Assembly (NCBI GenBank): GCA_017936265.1
Contig: JAGBFX010000011.1
Coordinates: 1-64,000, forward strand
Direction of reading: 5' to 3'
Length of the DNA: 64,000 nt
Source of the DNA: Bacteroidaceae bacterium
Lineage (GTDB): Bacteria; Bacteroidota; Bacteroidia; Bacteroidales; Bacteroidaceae
Position numbers and translations under genes: made by a program. The notes under the pieces are model-generated. The model saw only the letters and a program-made list of their open reading frames with translations. It searched no databases and had not been told where the DNA came from. Positions within the stretch are counted from its first letter, which is position 1. Each line of letters starts with the position of its first letter. Below, piece by piece: positions 6,799-16,177 of this stretch.

Positions 6799-8228
6799 TG
6801 AAGAAAATAGTTTTTCTCTCAATGGTTCTTCTCTCATTCGCAGCAGTCTCATGTTTGAGCCCGCGTACAGGAATGAGCAACTCGCAAGGTGGCGAGGTTA
6901 CCGGAATAAGCGGTACGGCTGTCAACGAGCCCACTCCTTACGGTATGGTTTTCATCCCGAGAGGTTCAATCAAGGTCGGCGATGAGAAGAGCGACTCGCT
7001 ATGGGGCACAGGAGCTCCTTCAAAGGATATCTCGGTCGACGCATTCTGGATGGATGAGACAGAAGTCTCTAACGCCAAGTACCGTCAGTTCGTGTTCTGG
7101 GTACGCGACTCCATCATCCGTGAGCGCCTTGCAGACCCGGCATATGGCGGTGATGACACATACAAGATTACCGAGGATGAGTACGGAGAGCCTATCACCC
7201 CTTATCTCAACTGGAAGAAGCCTATCCCCTGGAAGAAGCCTACCGAGGATGAGCAGCGTGCCATCGAGAGCGTGTACATCATCAACCCCATAACCGGCGA
7301 GAAGATGCTTGACGCCGCACAGATGAACTATCGCTATGAGATTTACGACTACACCCAGGCTGCACTGCGCAAGAACCGCCTTAACCCCGAAGAGCGCAAC
7401 CGCAACACCGATATCCCTACAAACTACGATGAGGTTGTGACAATCTCCAAGGACACTGCATACATCGATGATGAGGGCAACATAGTAAGGGAGACAATCA
7501 ACCGTGCACTCTCAAGCCCATATGATTTCCTGAACACATACATTGTCAACGTATACCCCGACACCACATGCTGGGTCAATGACTTCCCTAACGCCAACAA
7601 CGAGACATACCTGCAGTTGTACTTCAGCCATCCCAACTATGACAACCACCCGGTTGTAGGAGTAAGCTGGGAGCAGGCAAACGCATTCTGCGCATGGCGT
7701 ACCGAGTACCTGCTGAAGGGCATGGGTGCACAGGCCAAATGGATACAGCGCTACCGTTTGCCGTCAGAGGCCGAGTGGGAGTATGCCGCTCGTGGCAAGG
7801 AGGGTAACCGTTTCCCATGGGAGCAGGATGACACCAAGAGCGAGCAGGGATGCTACTACGCAAACTACAAGCCAGGCGAGGGCAACTATACCAAGGACGG
7901 CAGCCTCATCACATCAAGATGTGGAATATTCTCGGCAAACTCAAACGGACTCTATGACATGGCCGGCAACGTAGCTGAATGGACATCGACCGTATACACC
8001 GAGGCAGGTGTGCTGCAGATGAGCGACATTAATCCCGACCTGCGTTATCGCGCGGCAAAGGAGGACCCGTACAGCATGAAGAAGAAGACTATCCGCGGCG
8101 GTTCATGGAAGGACCCCGTCAAGTTCATCCAGGGCGCAACAAGAAATTCGGAGTACCAGAACGAGTCACGCTCATACATAGGATTCCGCTGTGTACGCAG
8201 CTATGCCGGTGCTGAGCGAAAGAGATAA
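6795..8228 (+). CDS. gldK: T9SS lipoprotein GldK/PorK
   Basis: This encodes 477 residues. Signal peptide and lipobox (SFAAVSC, Cys about residue 20) give a lipoprotein. The rest is a formylglycine-generating-enzyme (SUMF1)-like fold: GMVFIPRGS near residue 50, DAFWMDETEVSNAKYRQFV, GVSWEQANAFCAWR, LPSEAEWEYAARG, GLYDMAGNVAEWT, RGGSW and a final GFRCVR. GldK/PorK has this fold but no known sulfatase-activating role; with PorN it forms the periplasmic ring under the outer membrane. It overlaps porP by 4 nt. gldL follows after a short gap. Confidence 0.93.
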   Translation: MMKKIVFLSMVLLSFAAVSCLSPRTGMSNSQGGEVTGISGTAVNEPTPYGMVFIPRGSIKVGDEKSDSLWGTGAPSKDISVDAFWMDETEVSNAKYRQFVFWVRDSIIRERLADPAYGGDDTYKITEDEYGEPITPYLNWKKPIPWKKPTEDEQRAIESVYIINPITGEKMLDAAQMNYRYEIYDYTQAALRKNRLNPEERNRNTDIPTNYDEVVTISKDTAYIDDEGNIVRETINRALSSPYDFLNTYIVNVYPDTTCWVNDFPNANNETYLQLYFSHPNYDNHPVVGVSWEQANAFCAWRTEYLLKGMGAQAKWIQRYRLPSEAEWEYAARGKEGNRFPWEQDDTKSEQGCYYANYKPGEGNYTKDGSLITSRCGIFSANSNGLYDMAGNVAEWTSTVYTEAGVLQMSDINPDLRYRAAKEDPYSMKKKTIRGGSWKDPVKFIQGATRNSEYQNESRSYIGFRCVRSYAGAERKR

Positions 8229-8265
8229 CAGACTGTTTCAAAAGAAAAAAATAGAGAAAAGAGAT

Positions 8266-9006
8266 ATGAAAAAGGCTAAAGGTTTTATCAGAAGTATACA
8301 GGCATTCATGGACTCGGCGCGCGGAAAGACCGTGCTTAACTATCTGTACAGTTGGGGTGCCGCAATCGTTATTCTGGGTACCCTCTTCAAGCTCACTCAC
8401 ATGGCAGGAGCAAACATAATGCTCTTCGTAGGTATGGGTACCGAGGTCATCGTATTCTTCTTCTCTGCGTTCGAACGCCCATATGAGGTAGCCGAGGAGG
8501 AAAAGCGCGAGGAGGAAGAGGGCAGATACGTGGCAGGCGGACAGCCGATAATAATTAACGGCAACATAACAACCGGTACTGTGAGCCACAATAGCGAGGA
8601 CAATGAGCCTTACACACCAGGCCACGATAACCCGCGACCATCATATTCGGAAGGTGCTCCGCAACAGTTCAATGTTGCCAGCGCCGAGAAGGTAAACGAG
8701 ATGGACCAGGTTACTGAGGAGTATGTAGAACAGGTACGTGCACTCAACGAGGCTATAGAGCTGATATCGAAGCAGACCGAGGCTCTCGGGCAGAATCTTG
8801 AAGAGTTGGAGACACTCAGACGCAACCTTACCGGCGTGAACGCCATCTATGAGATTCAGTTGCGCAACGCGAGCGGACAGCTCGACTCGCTTGACCATGT
8901 CAACGAGCAGACAAAGAGGATGGCAGAGCAGGTTGAGGAGCTCAATGCACTCTATGCCCGCATGATTGAAGCGATGACAATAAACACGAACCGTCAACAA
9001 ATCTAA
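8266..9006 (+). CDS. gldL: T9SS inner-membrane motor protein GldL/PorL
   Basis: The start is ATG 8266 (MKKAKGFIRS), 37 nt after gldK; an in-frame extension from 8191 would overlap gldK and is unlikely. The product has 246 residues. Two transmembrane helices lie near residues 25-42 and 45-62, the first ending in a GTLFKLTHM stretch with the conserved charged/polar residues and the second starting NIMLFVGMGTEVIVFFFSAFE. The buried Glu in that helix is the proton-path residue known for GldL. A long cytoplasmic tail with coiled-coil character (about 140-235) follows. With GldM it forms the proton-driven motor that powers T9SS and gliding. Confidence 0.93.
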   Translation: MKKAKGFIRSIQAFMDSARGKTVLNYLYSWGAAIVILGTLFKLTHMAGANIMLFVGMGTEVIVFFFSAFERPYEVAEEEKREEEEGRYVAGGQPIIINGNITTGTVSHNSEDNEPYTPGHDNPRPSYSEGAPQQFNVASAEKVNEMDQVTEEYVEQVRALNEAIELISKQTEALGQNLEELETLRRNLTGVNAIYEIQLRNASGQLDSLDHVNEQTKRMAEQVEELNALYARMIEAMTINTNRQQI

Positions 9007-9017
9007 TACGGAAGATA

Positions 9018-10595
9018 ATGAAAGTCAAGAAACAGAAAGTCTCACCACGTCAGAAGATGATTAACCTCATGTACGTTCTTCTGATGGCGATGCTTGCCCT
9101 GAACGTATCTTCTGACGTGCTTAACGGTTTCACGCTTGTTGATGAGAGCCTCACAAAGAGTGCCGACAACACCATAAAGCAGAACGATGTACTATACAAC
9201 GCATTCGAGAGCAGCCTTGAGCAGAACCCCGAGAAGGTGCGCGAGTGGTACGAGCGTGCGCAGGAGGTAAAGAGGCTCTCGAACGAACTGTACGACTATG
9301 CCAATGAGCTGAAGACACGTATTGCCAAGAAGGCCGACGGCGAGGAGGGTGACTACACAAGGCTCAAGAACCGCGAGGATCTGGAGGCCGCCACATATGT
9401 CATGCTCGCTCCCGGCATCGGCGAAGGAGAGGCACTATACAATGCCATAACAGAATATCGCACAAAGATTCTTGAAATGGTGGACAACCCTGCACAGCAG
9501 GAGATGATAATGACAAGCCTGAGCACAGAGGTTCCCAACAGAGACATATCACTGCTGAAGAACTGGCAGGAGTATCACTTTGAGAACATGCCGGCCATTG
9601 CTGCCATAACCCTTCTCACGAAGATACAGAACGACGTGCGCTACGTAGAGGGCGAGATATTGCACGCGCTGTCCAACAAGATTGATATGGGCGACGTCCG
9701 CGTAAACCAGATTCAGGCATTGGTAATCCCCACATCAAAGAACATCGTACGCGGTGGGAACTTCCAGGCGCAAATTATCCTTGCTGCTGTAGACTCGACA
9801 CAACGCCCGCAGATATACATCAACGATGAGCTGCTCACATCCGAGAACGGCGAATACAGTGTACAGTGTAACAGGACCGGTGACTATACGCTCGACGGAT
9901 ACATGCTTGTAAATGACGGTTCAGGCTCACAGTCACGCTACGACTTCAAGCAAGGATATACTGTTGTAGATCCCACTGCAACAGTAAGCGCTTCACTGAT
10001 GAATGTATTCTATGCAGGTTACGAAAACCCCGTAAGCATATCGGTTCCGGGAGTTGCTGCCAACAGAATCTCGGCAAGCATATCATCGGGAAGCGGAAGC
10101 ATCAAGAGCGACGGCAACGGCGGATATATTGTAGTGCCCACGAAGGTCGGCGAGGAGATAAAGATAGGTGTTACAGCACGCAACGAGGCCGGCAACAGCC
10201 AGAGCATGGGCGAATATTCGTTCCGCGTGCGCCAGTTGCCCGACCCGACACCATTCATCGAATACAAGGACAAGGATGGCAACACACAGCGCTACCGCGG
10301 AGGCAAGGGTCTGAGCAAACAGGCTCTCATGAGCTCCAACGGCATTGTGGCCGCCATTGATGACGGTTTGCTGAACATAGGATTCAAGGTTCTTTCGTTC
10401 GAGACGGTATTCTATGACAACATGGGCAACGCGAAGCCAATGATTTCGGACGGCACGAACTTCTCGGCACGCCAAAAGGATATGTTGCGCGACCTTGGCC
10501 GCGGAAAGCGTTTCTATATATCACATGTGAAGGCCGTGGGTCCCGACAAGGTCGAGCGTCTGCTGCCTACCACACTTGAGGTAATTATTAACTAA
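9018..10595 (+). CDS. gldM: T9SS motor protein GldM/PorM
   Basis: This encodes 525 residues. A short basic N-terminus (MKVKKQKVSPRQKMINLMY) leads into one transmembrane helix (YVLLMAMLALNVSSDVLNGF), the part that inserts into the GldL pentamer. A long periplasmic region follows: helical up to about residue 210, then Ig-like beta domains (for example the segment from VIPTSKNIVRGG, and FIEYKDKDGNTQRYRGG). GldM spans the periplasm and transmits torque to the PorK/PorN ring. It lies 11 nt after gldL and 22 nt before gldN. Confidence 0.93.
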   Translation: MKVKKQKVSPRQKMINLMYVLLMAMLALNVSSDVLNGFTLVDESLTKSADNTIKQNDVLYNAFESSLEQNPEKVREWYERAQEVKRLSNELYDYANELKTRIAKKADGEEGDYTRLKNREDLEAATYVMLAPGIGEGEALYNAITEYRTKILEMVDNPAQQEMIMTSLSTEVPNRDISLLKNWQEYHFENMPAIAAITLLTKIQNDVRYVEGEILHALSNKIDMGDVRVNQIQALVIPTSKNIVRGGNFQAQIILAAVDSTQRPQIYINDELLTSENGEYSVQCNRTGDYTLDGYMLVNDGSGSQSRYDFKQGYTVVDPTATVSASLMNVFYAGYENPVSISVPGVAANRISASISSGSGSIKSDGNGGYIVVPTKVGEEIKIGVTARNEAGNSQSMGEYSFRVRQLPDPTPFIEYKDKDGNTQRYRGGKGLSKQALMSSNGIVAAIDDGLLNIGFKVLSFETVFYDNMGNAKPMISDGTNFSARQKDMLRDLGRGKRFYISHVKAVGPDKVERLLPTTLEVIIN

Positions 10596-10617
10596 AAACG
10601 AACAAACAAATACAGTT

Positions 10618-11712
10618 ATGCAATACATAAGCCGACTATTAATCATCGCATCGTTCCTGTTTGTGGCACAGATCTCCGACGCGCAGCCACCTGCACGCCT
10701 CAAGAAGAATGCCAAGCAGGAGAAAAAGGCAGAAAGTGCTGTCGCAGGACTCAGCGAGAGAGCCAAGAGCCAGTACCCGGGCGTAATCGTACCGGATGAG
10801 GTTGAGTGGAAAAGGGACGTCTATCGCGTGCTCGACCTTCAAAAGGAGGAGAACGCATCGCTCTACTACCCCGTTGAACAGGTTGGCAACAGCATGAACC
10901 TTTTCACATTCCTTTTCAACAACATAATAAACGGCAATATAAAGGCATACGAATATAACCTTGACGGATATGAGTCTTTCGGCGAAGAGAATGTAATCGA
11001 TCTCAAGGCCATGCTCGATGACTACCGCATATACTTTGAAGAGAAGGATGGAGCCATTGTTGTCGGCAAGAGCGATATCCCGAGCGCCGAGGTACTGAGC
11101 TACTACATCAAGGAGAGCCACTACTATGACAACAGGACAGGAACCTACGGCAAGCGCGTAACAGCCCTGTGTCCAGTCCTGCACCGCAACGAGGAGTTCT
11201 CGTTCGAGGCGACAAAGTACCCAATGTTCTGGATAAACTACGATGAGGTCGCACAGCAGCTTGCACAGCAGAAGGTGATTACAAGCAGTCTCAACAATGT
11301 ATCATCAATGTCACTGGATGACTATTTTACCAAAGGTGCATACAACGGCGATATATACAAGACCGTGAACATGAGAAACCTAGCCATTGCACAGTACTGC
11401 AAGGACTCTACCGAGGTAAAGAAGGAGCAACAGAAGATTGAGCAGCAGCTCAAGGACTTCCGTACCAACCTTTGGAACACCAAGACTGTTGCCGAATTGA
11501 AGCAAGATTCGATAAATGCGGCTGCCGAGGCGGCAAAGGACTCTATTGCAGCTGCGGAGAACCCCGACAAGAAAGAGAAAAAGGTTACCCGTAGGGCAAG
11601 CCGTGAGAAAAAGACCGAGAAGGTAAAGAAAGAGAGCAAGCCGAAGAAACAGAAAGAGTCAGGCGGTAACAGTGGAGCAGCAAAGGTATCGGTACGCCGT
11701 ACGCGCCGATAA
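10618..11712 (+). CDS. gldN: T9SS ring protein GldN/PorN with basic C-terminal tail
   Basis: This encodes 364 residues with signal peptide (LLIIASFLFVAQISDAQ). The GldN body carries VEWKRDVYRVLDL, NASLYYPVEQ, LFTFLFNNIINGNIKAYEY, YYIKE..YYDNRTGTY, FEATKYPMFWINYDE and MSLDDYFTKGAYNGDIYKT. It binds GldK to form the periplasmic ring. After about residue 275 the protein turns into a Lys/Arg/Ala/Ser-rich low-complexity tail of roughly 90 residues ending VSVRRTRR, which is probably disordered. It is the last gene of the operon; a terminator lies 100 nt further on. Confidence 0.92.
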   Translation: MQYISRLLIIASFLFVAQISDAQPPARLKKNAKQEKKAESAVAGLSERAKSQYPGVIVPDEVEWKRDVYRVLDLQKEENASLYYPVEQVGNSMNLFTFLFNNIINGNIKAYEYNLDGYESFGEENVIDLKAMLDDYRIYFEEKDGAIVVGKSDIPSAEVLSYYIKESHYYDNRTGTYGKRVTALCPVLHRNEEFSFEATKYPMFWINYDEVAQQLAQQKVITSSLNNVSSMSLDDYFTKGAYNGDIYKTVNMRNLAIAQYCKDSTEVKKEQQKIEQQLKDFRTNLWNTKTVAELKQDSINAAAEAAKDSIAAAENPDKKEKKVTRRASREKKTEKVKKESKPKKQKESGGNSGAAKVSVRRTRR

Positions 11713-11811
11713 GCATTTCAGGTGCACAAGCCACGAAATCCAACATTTTCACCGTTTTTTTTGTTTATTTACTTATTTTATCGTTTTTTTGTGACATGAA
11801 ATAGGTATTGG

Positions 11812-11857
11812 AACAGCATTGTAATACCTGAACCGTATTCAATGCTGTTTTTGTTTA
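11812..11857 (+). terminator. Terminator between gldN and the barrel gene
   Basis: A 15-bp stem with one bulged T (11812-11827 with 11835-11849) and a 7-nt loop is followed by TTTGTTT. It lies 99 nt after gldN and ends only 20 nt before the next gene, so that gene may depend on read-through or on a promoter in the T-rich region 11750-11800. Confidence 0.75.
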
Positions 11858-11877
11858 ATAATTAAAAGACAAAGACC

Positions 11878-12510
11878 ATGAAAAAACTTTTTGGAATTCT
11901 ATTGACACTTGCACTCTTTACAGCAGCTCCTGCTGCCGCACAGTTCAACTGGGGTATCAAGGCCGGTGTAAACATCGCAGAAAAGCCATCTAACCTGAGC
12001 GACCTCAAATCTGCAGCCAAAGGCGACGCAGGCTGGTATATCGGTCCTATGGCAAAGGTAACCCTTCCTATTGTAGGACTCGGTCTTGAGGCAAACCTTC
12101 TCTACTCACAGACAAACTCAGAGGTCGGTGGCGAGACAATCAAGCGCAAGTGCATTGACCTGCCTGTATATCTCCGTTACGAGCTCTCTCTCCCGGTTGT
12201 AAACAAATTCCTTGAGCCTTTCATCGCTGTCGGTCCACAGTGGAGCTGGAACATCGGTGACAAGAACTTCGTTGTTGATGCAATAGATGGCGTATACCCG
12301 GCAGACTACACATTGCGCAGCAGCAACCTCAGTCTGAACCTGGGTCTCGGTGCAGTCATCCTCGACCACTTCCAGATTCATGCAAACTACAACCTTGCAC
12401 TTGGCAGCACAAGCGATTACCGCAATGAAATTGACGGTGCTGTAAACCTGTACAAGAGCGTAAAGTCAAAAACAAACGTTTGGCAGGTATCTGTAGCGTA
12501 TATCTTCTGA
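11878..12510 (+). CDS. PorT-family outer-membrane beta-barrel protein
   Basis: This encodes 210 residues. A signal peptide (MKKLFGILLTLALFTAAPAAAQ) leads into FNWGIKAGVNIAEKPS, the usual opening of PorT-family barrels. Amphipathic strands follow (GWYIGPMAKVTLPIVGLGLEANLLYSQ, CIDLPVYLRYELSL, LEPFIAVGPQWSWNIG, LSLNLGLGAVILDHFQIHANY), ending VWQVSVAYIF. PorT itself is needed for gingipain export in Porphyromonas, but many family members have no known role, so proximity to gldN is suggestive only. It ends at the strong convergent terminator. Confidence 0.75.
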   Translation: MKKLFGILLTLALFTAAPAAAQFNWGIKAGVNIAEKPSNLSDLKSAAKGDAGWYIGPMAKVTLPIVGLGLEANLLYSQTNSEVGGETIKRKCIDLPVYLRYELSLPVVNKFLEPFIAVGPQWSWNIGDKNFVVDAIDGVYPADYTLRSSNLSLNLGLGAVILDHFQIHANYNLALGSTSDYRNEIDGAVNLYKSVKSKTNVWQVSVAYIF

Positions 12511-12524
12511 TATAACACTACCTT

Positions 12525-12574
12525 ATATACATAAAAGAATCACTCCCTACGGGGAGTGATTCTTTTATGTATAT
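12525..12574. terminator. Convergent bidirectional terminator, 23-bp perfect stem
   Basis: Positions 12525-12547 pair perfectly with 12552-12574 around a TACG loop closed by C-G, a UNCG-type tetraloop in RNA. An A-rich run in one arm and a T-rich run in the other serve both strands. It separates the plus-strand barrel gene from the minus-strand M23 peptidase gene, 13 nt from the latter's stop. Confidence 0.92.
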
Positions 12575-12587
12575 TCTCACAGACGCC

Positions 12588-13451
12588 TTACTGGACACGC
12601 AATCTTTGTCCCGGACGTATTATGGAACTTGCTGTCAGGCCGTTGAGTTTCAATATCGAGCGCTGCGATACTCCATGTTTCTTGGCAATGCGACCTATTG
12701 TATCGCCCGACTTCACCTTGTGGTACTTGGGCTCGGGACCGGCAACCTTTACCTTGCCGTTCTCGATATACTTTGAACCGGGACGGCGGTATACATAGCT
12801 GTCGCCCGTCACATTCTGGTTCTTGAAGTCGAAGAGCAGAGCAGGGTCTATGCACTTGCCGAGCAGGATTGTCTCAAAATGGAGATGCGAACCTGTCGAA
12901 CGTCCTGTATTGCCGCCGAGACCGATAGGTTCTCCAGCCTTTACATTCTGGTTCTCGATTACAAGTTTCTTCGACAGATGGGCATAGAGAGTCTCGATGC
13001 CATTGTTGTGGCGTATAACCACATAATGACCGTAACCACGACGCTGGTAGGCCGTAATACGCACCTTGCCATCGAATGCGGCATAGATGGTATCGCCTCT
13101 CTCTACCTTTATGTCAAGACCGTTATGCACACGTCTGCGACGGGGACGGTAACCGAAGATATCGGTAATCTTGCGGCTGGTGGTAGGCATCACGAAGCCT
13201 GTCAGGTCTATCCTGAAGGAATCGGGCAGATTCGTGGTGTAATGCACTCCGCTGTTCTCCCATTTGGGATACATGTCCATCGAGGGTACCACATACGACT
13301 CGTTCAGGAGCATGGTATGCAAAGCCATCGAATCGGCTCTCTCCATCGTTTCACTTGCGAGAACCCCCTCTACAAGCATGTCCTGCGCGCTCGCTCCAAG
13401 GCTTGTGGCAGCAAGCAGCGCTGCAAAAAGTGTTGATTTGATATATTTCAC
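12588..13451 (-). CDS. M23 peptidoglycan endopeptidase with C-terminal LysM
   Basis: I start at GTG 13451 (VKYIKSTLFAALLAATSLGASAQ), 5 nt after the ndk stop and at a normal signal peptide; a longer frame to 13520 would overlap ndk. The product has about 287 residues. The LytM/M23 domain shows GYRPRRRRVHNGLDIKV (first His and Asp zinc ligands), TLYAHLSK and TGSHLHFE (HxH). A single LysM repeat (YHKVKSGDTIGRIAKKHGVS to RPGQRLRV) ends the protein. It should cut peptide cross-links in the periplasm while bound to glycan. It is co-transcribed with ndk, a common neighbour by chance rather than by pathway. Confidence 0.88.
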   Translation of the reverse strand: MKYIKSTLFAALLAATSLGASAQDMLVEGVLASETMERADSMALHTMLLNESYVVPSMDMYPKWENSGVHYTTNLPDSFRIDLTGFVMPTTSRKITDIFGYRPRRRRVHNGLDIKVERGDTIYAAFDGKVRITAYQRRGYGHYVVIRHNNGIETLYAHLSKKLVIENQNVKAGEPIGLGGNTGRSTGSHLHFETILLGKCIDPALLFDFKNQNVTGDSYVYRRPGSKYIENGKVKVAGPEPKYHKVKSGDTIGRIAKKHGVSQRSILKLNGLTASSIIRPGQRLRVQ

Positions 13452-13455
13452 TGTC

Positions 13456-13929
13456 TTATTTATATTTCTGGCTCTCCTCGCCACCATATTCGAACTTTGT
13501 AACAGCCGACTCATAGTCATAGAGCTCGCCTGGAGCGAAGAAACGGTTAATCTCTACAAGAGCATTCTCTACAGAATCGGACGCATGGACAACATTCTGC
13601 TCGCCACTCATTGAGAAATCGCCACGGATTGTACCTGGAAGAGCCTTGCGTGAGTTTGTCGGACCGACAAGCAGACGTACAGTGTCAACCGCCTCGGCAC
13701 CTTCAAGACAGCATGCAATGATTGGAGCAGCCTGCATCGAAGCCTTGAGATAAGGGAAGAATGGGCGCTCTACCAGATGAGCGTAATGCTCGTTTACAAT
13801 CTCATCGGTCATAAACATCATCTTCATGCCTACGAGCCTAAGACCTTTGCGTTCAAAACGAGTGATGATATCGCCTACGATGCCGCGCTGAAGGGCATTG
13901 GGCTTCACGAGAATAAGTGTTTTTTCCAT
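13456..13929 (-). CDS. ndk: Nucleoside diphosphate kinase
   Basis: The 157-residue length is normal for Ndk. It transfers the gamma-phosphate from ATP to other NDPs through a phospho-His. MEKTLILVKPNALQRG at the start, GPTNSRKALPGTIRGDF and the active-site NVVHASDS (His near residue 116) are all present. The tail EYGGEESQKYK is a few residues longer than in E. coli. Upstream on the minus strand, TATCTTTG (13990-13983) gives a good -7 element. The M23 peptidase gene follows after 4 nt. Confidence 0.96.
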   Translation of the reverse strand: MEKTLILVKPNALQRGIVGDIITRFERKGLRLVGMKMMFMTDEIVNEHYAHLVERPFFPYLKASMQAAPIIACCLEGAEAVDTVRLLVGPTNSRKALPGTIRGDFSMSGEQNVVHASDSVENALVEINRFFAPGELYDYESAVTKFEYGGEESQKYK

Positions 13930-13982
13930 GTGATTTATAGTTAGGTTATAAGTTTTTCGCAGTCTGTTTCCGCAGTTTGCTG

Positions 13983-13990
13983 CAAAGATA
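13983..13990 (-). promoter_or_regulatory. Predicted -7 element for ndk
   Basis: Read on the minus strand this is TATCTTTG, matching TAnnTTTG, about 54 nt before the ndk ATG. The -33 partner is poor. Confidence 0.5.
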
Positions 13991-14077
13991 GTAAAAAAAG
14001 GTTATTTTCACGATAATTAATGACTTAAGAAATCATAAAGCAGGCAAAAACGGTTTATGGAGATACTGACAGGCATG

Positions 14078-16177
14078 TCATGAAATCGCTCCCCAGTTCC
14101 AGCTCTTCATGTTCTTTATTGTGCGCAGGCGCTCCCACACCACCTTATATTGAGGCAGATTGCGCTCAGGGTCGGTATTCACGACCTCGCGTGCCACCTC
14201 GCGCACATATTGCAGGAGCTGCTCATCACGGGCCAAGTTAGCAATCTTGAGGTCAAAGGCTATTCCGCTCTGCTGCGTACCCTCCATGTCGCCGGGACCG
14301 CGCAACTTGAGGTCGGCCTCGGCAATCTCAAAGCCGTCGTTGCTGGTCGTCATTATCTCCATACGCTTGCGGGTATCCTCGGAGAGCTTATAGTCGGTAA
14401 CGAGTATACAGTACGACTGCGATGCTCCACGCCCCACCCTGCCACGCAACTGGTGCAGCTGCGACAGTCCGAAACGCTCTGCATTCTCTATTACCATTAC
14501 CGAGGCATTCGGCACATCCACGCCCACCTCGATTACCGTCGTGGAGACAAGCAGTTGAGTCTCGCCCGAGGCGAAACGGCGCATCTCCTCATCCTTCTCC
14601 TTGGGTTTCATCTTGCCGTGCAGTTTGCTGAGCCTGTAGTCACAGAAGATGTTACACAACTGCTTGTAACCGTCCTCAAGGTTCTTGAGGTCCAGCTTCT
14701 CGCTCTCGCTGATGAGAGGATAAACCACATAGACCTGCCGTCCCTCCTGCAGCTGCTTGCGGATGAAAGAGTACATGCTGTCGGCGCGGTTACGGAATAT
14801 ATGCGTTGTAGTTATCGGCTTGCGTCCCGGGGGCAGTTCATCGATGACGGAGACCTCGAGGTCGCCATAGAGCGTCATAGCCAACGTACGGGGGATAGGC
14901 GTAGCTGTCATGACAAGTATATGAGGCGGGATATTGTTCTTCGCCCACATCTTGGCACGCTGGACCACACCGAAACGGTGCTGTTCATCAATGACAACAA
15001 GACCAAGATTATAGAAGAACACATTATCTTCGAGCACGGCATGAGTGCCTACAAGGATGTCAACCCCGCCGTCGGCAAGTGCCTCGAAAAGCGGAGTACG
15101 CTCTTTCTGTCTGGTGCTGCCTGTAAGCAATTCCACCCTGACAGGCAAGTCACCGAGCATGCGGCGTATGGTGGCAAAATGCTGCTCGGCAAGAATCTCT
15201 GTCGGTGCAAGGATACATGCCTGATAACCGTTGTCCTTGGCCAGTAGCATCGACAGCAAGGCTACAAGAGTCTTTCCGCTGCCTACATCGCCCTGTAACA
15301 GGCGGTTCATCTGACGGTTGCTGTTGACATCGGCACGTATCTCACGCACCACCCTTTTCTGCGCCCCTGTAAGCTCAAATGGGAGGTTCTCATGATAGAA
15401 ACGGTTGAACATGTCGCCAACCTTCGCGAAACGGTGCCCAAGGTAACGCATCTGCCTGTCGCGTGCATACTGGAGAATATTGAGCTGTATATAGAACAGC
15501 TCCCCGAACTTCAGCCTGTACTGGGCCAGCTGCAGTTCTTTAGTGTTCTTAGGAAAATGTATTATCCGCAAGGCGTCATCGAGCGACATCAGCCCATGCT
15601 TGCGTATTATATCATCGGAAAGTGTCTCGGGGATTTCCGCTGTGAGCAACCCGAAGAGGTTATGTACCAGTTTAGCCATGGCATTGGAGTTCAGCCCATG
15701 GCGTTTCATCTTCTCGGTGGTATTGTAATAGGGTTGCAGCCCCATGCTGCTCAACTGGAGCGTGGAAGCGTCATCAACGTCAGGATGCGCTATATTTACC
15801 CTTCCGTTGAACATCGAAGGCTTGCCGAACACCACATACTGCGTGGCCACTTTCAGACGGTTCTTCACATACTTGATACCCTTGAACCAGACAAGGTCGA
15901 CAAATGCCGTACCGTCGGTAAAATGAGCCACAAGACGACGTCCTGCCCCCTCGCCCAGCTCTTCGAACGAGCGTATCTCGCCAAGCAGTTGCACATGCTG
16001 CAGATGACCGCCAAGCTCATTTACCTTGTAGATGCGGCTGCGGTCGATATACTTATACGGGAAATAGTACAAAAGGTCATACAGGGAACGTATGTTCAGT
16101 TCCCCGCCGAGGATGGAAGCACGCTGCTCGCCGACACCCGGAAGAAACTTTATATTTCTTGTTGCGGTATCCAGCAT
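14078..16177 (-). CDS. recG: ATP-dependent DNA helicase RecG
   Basis: This encodes 699 residues, the usual length. RecG reverses stalled forks and migrates Holliday junctions. It has the N-terminal wedge/OB region (FLPGVGEQRASIL, YYFPYKYIDRS), Walker A GDVGSGKT near residue 296, APTEILAEQH, the DEQH box near 396 (VIDEQHRFG), MTATPIPRTLA, and QLRGRVGRG with VSTTVIEVGVDVP in helicase domain 2. The start overlaps the end of ispD by 28 nt, so translation is probably coupled. It is the last gene of the pdxJ-to-recG run, and no clear terminator follows. Confidence 0.96.
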   Translation of the reverse strand: MLDTATRNIKFLPGVGEQRASILGGELNIRSLYDLLYYFPYKYIDRSRIYKVNELGGHLQHVQLLGEIRSFEELGEGAGRRLVAHFTDGTAFVDLVWFKGIKYVKNRLKVATQYVVFGKPSMFNGRVNIAHPDVDDASTLQLSSMGLQPYYNTTEKMKRHGLNSNAMAKLVHNLFGLLTAEIPETLSDDIIRKHGLMSLDDALRIIHFPKNTKELQLAQYRLKFGELFYIQLNILQYARDRQMRYLGHRFAKVGDMFNRFYHENLPFELTGAQKRVVREIRADVNSNRQMNRLLQGDVGSGKTLVALLSMLLAKDNGYQACILAPTEILAEQHFATIRRMLGDLPVRVELLTGSTRQKERTPLFEALADGGVDILVGTHAVLEDNVFFYNLGLVVIDEQHRFGVVQRAKMWAKNNIPPHILVMTATPIPRTLAMTLYGDLEVSVIDELPPGRKPITTTHIFRNRADSMYSFIRKQLQEGRQVYVVYPLISESEKLDLKNLEDGYKQLCNIFCDYRLSKLHGKMKPKEKDEEMRRFASGETQLLVSTTVIEVGVDVPNASVMVIENAERFGLSQLHQLRGRVGRGASQSYCILVTDYKLSEDTRKRMEIMTTSNDGFEIAEADLKLRGPGDMEGTQQSGIAFDLKIANLARDEQLLQYVREVAREVVNTDPERNLPQYKVVWERLRTIKNMKSWNWGAIS

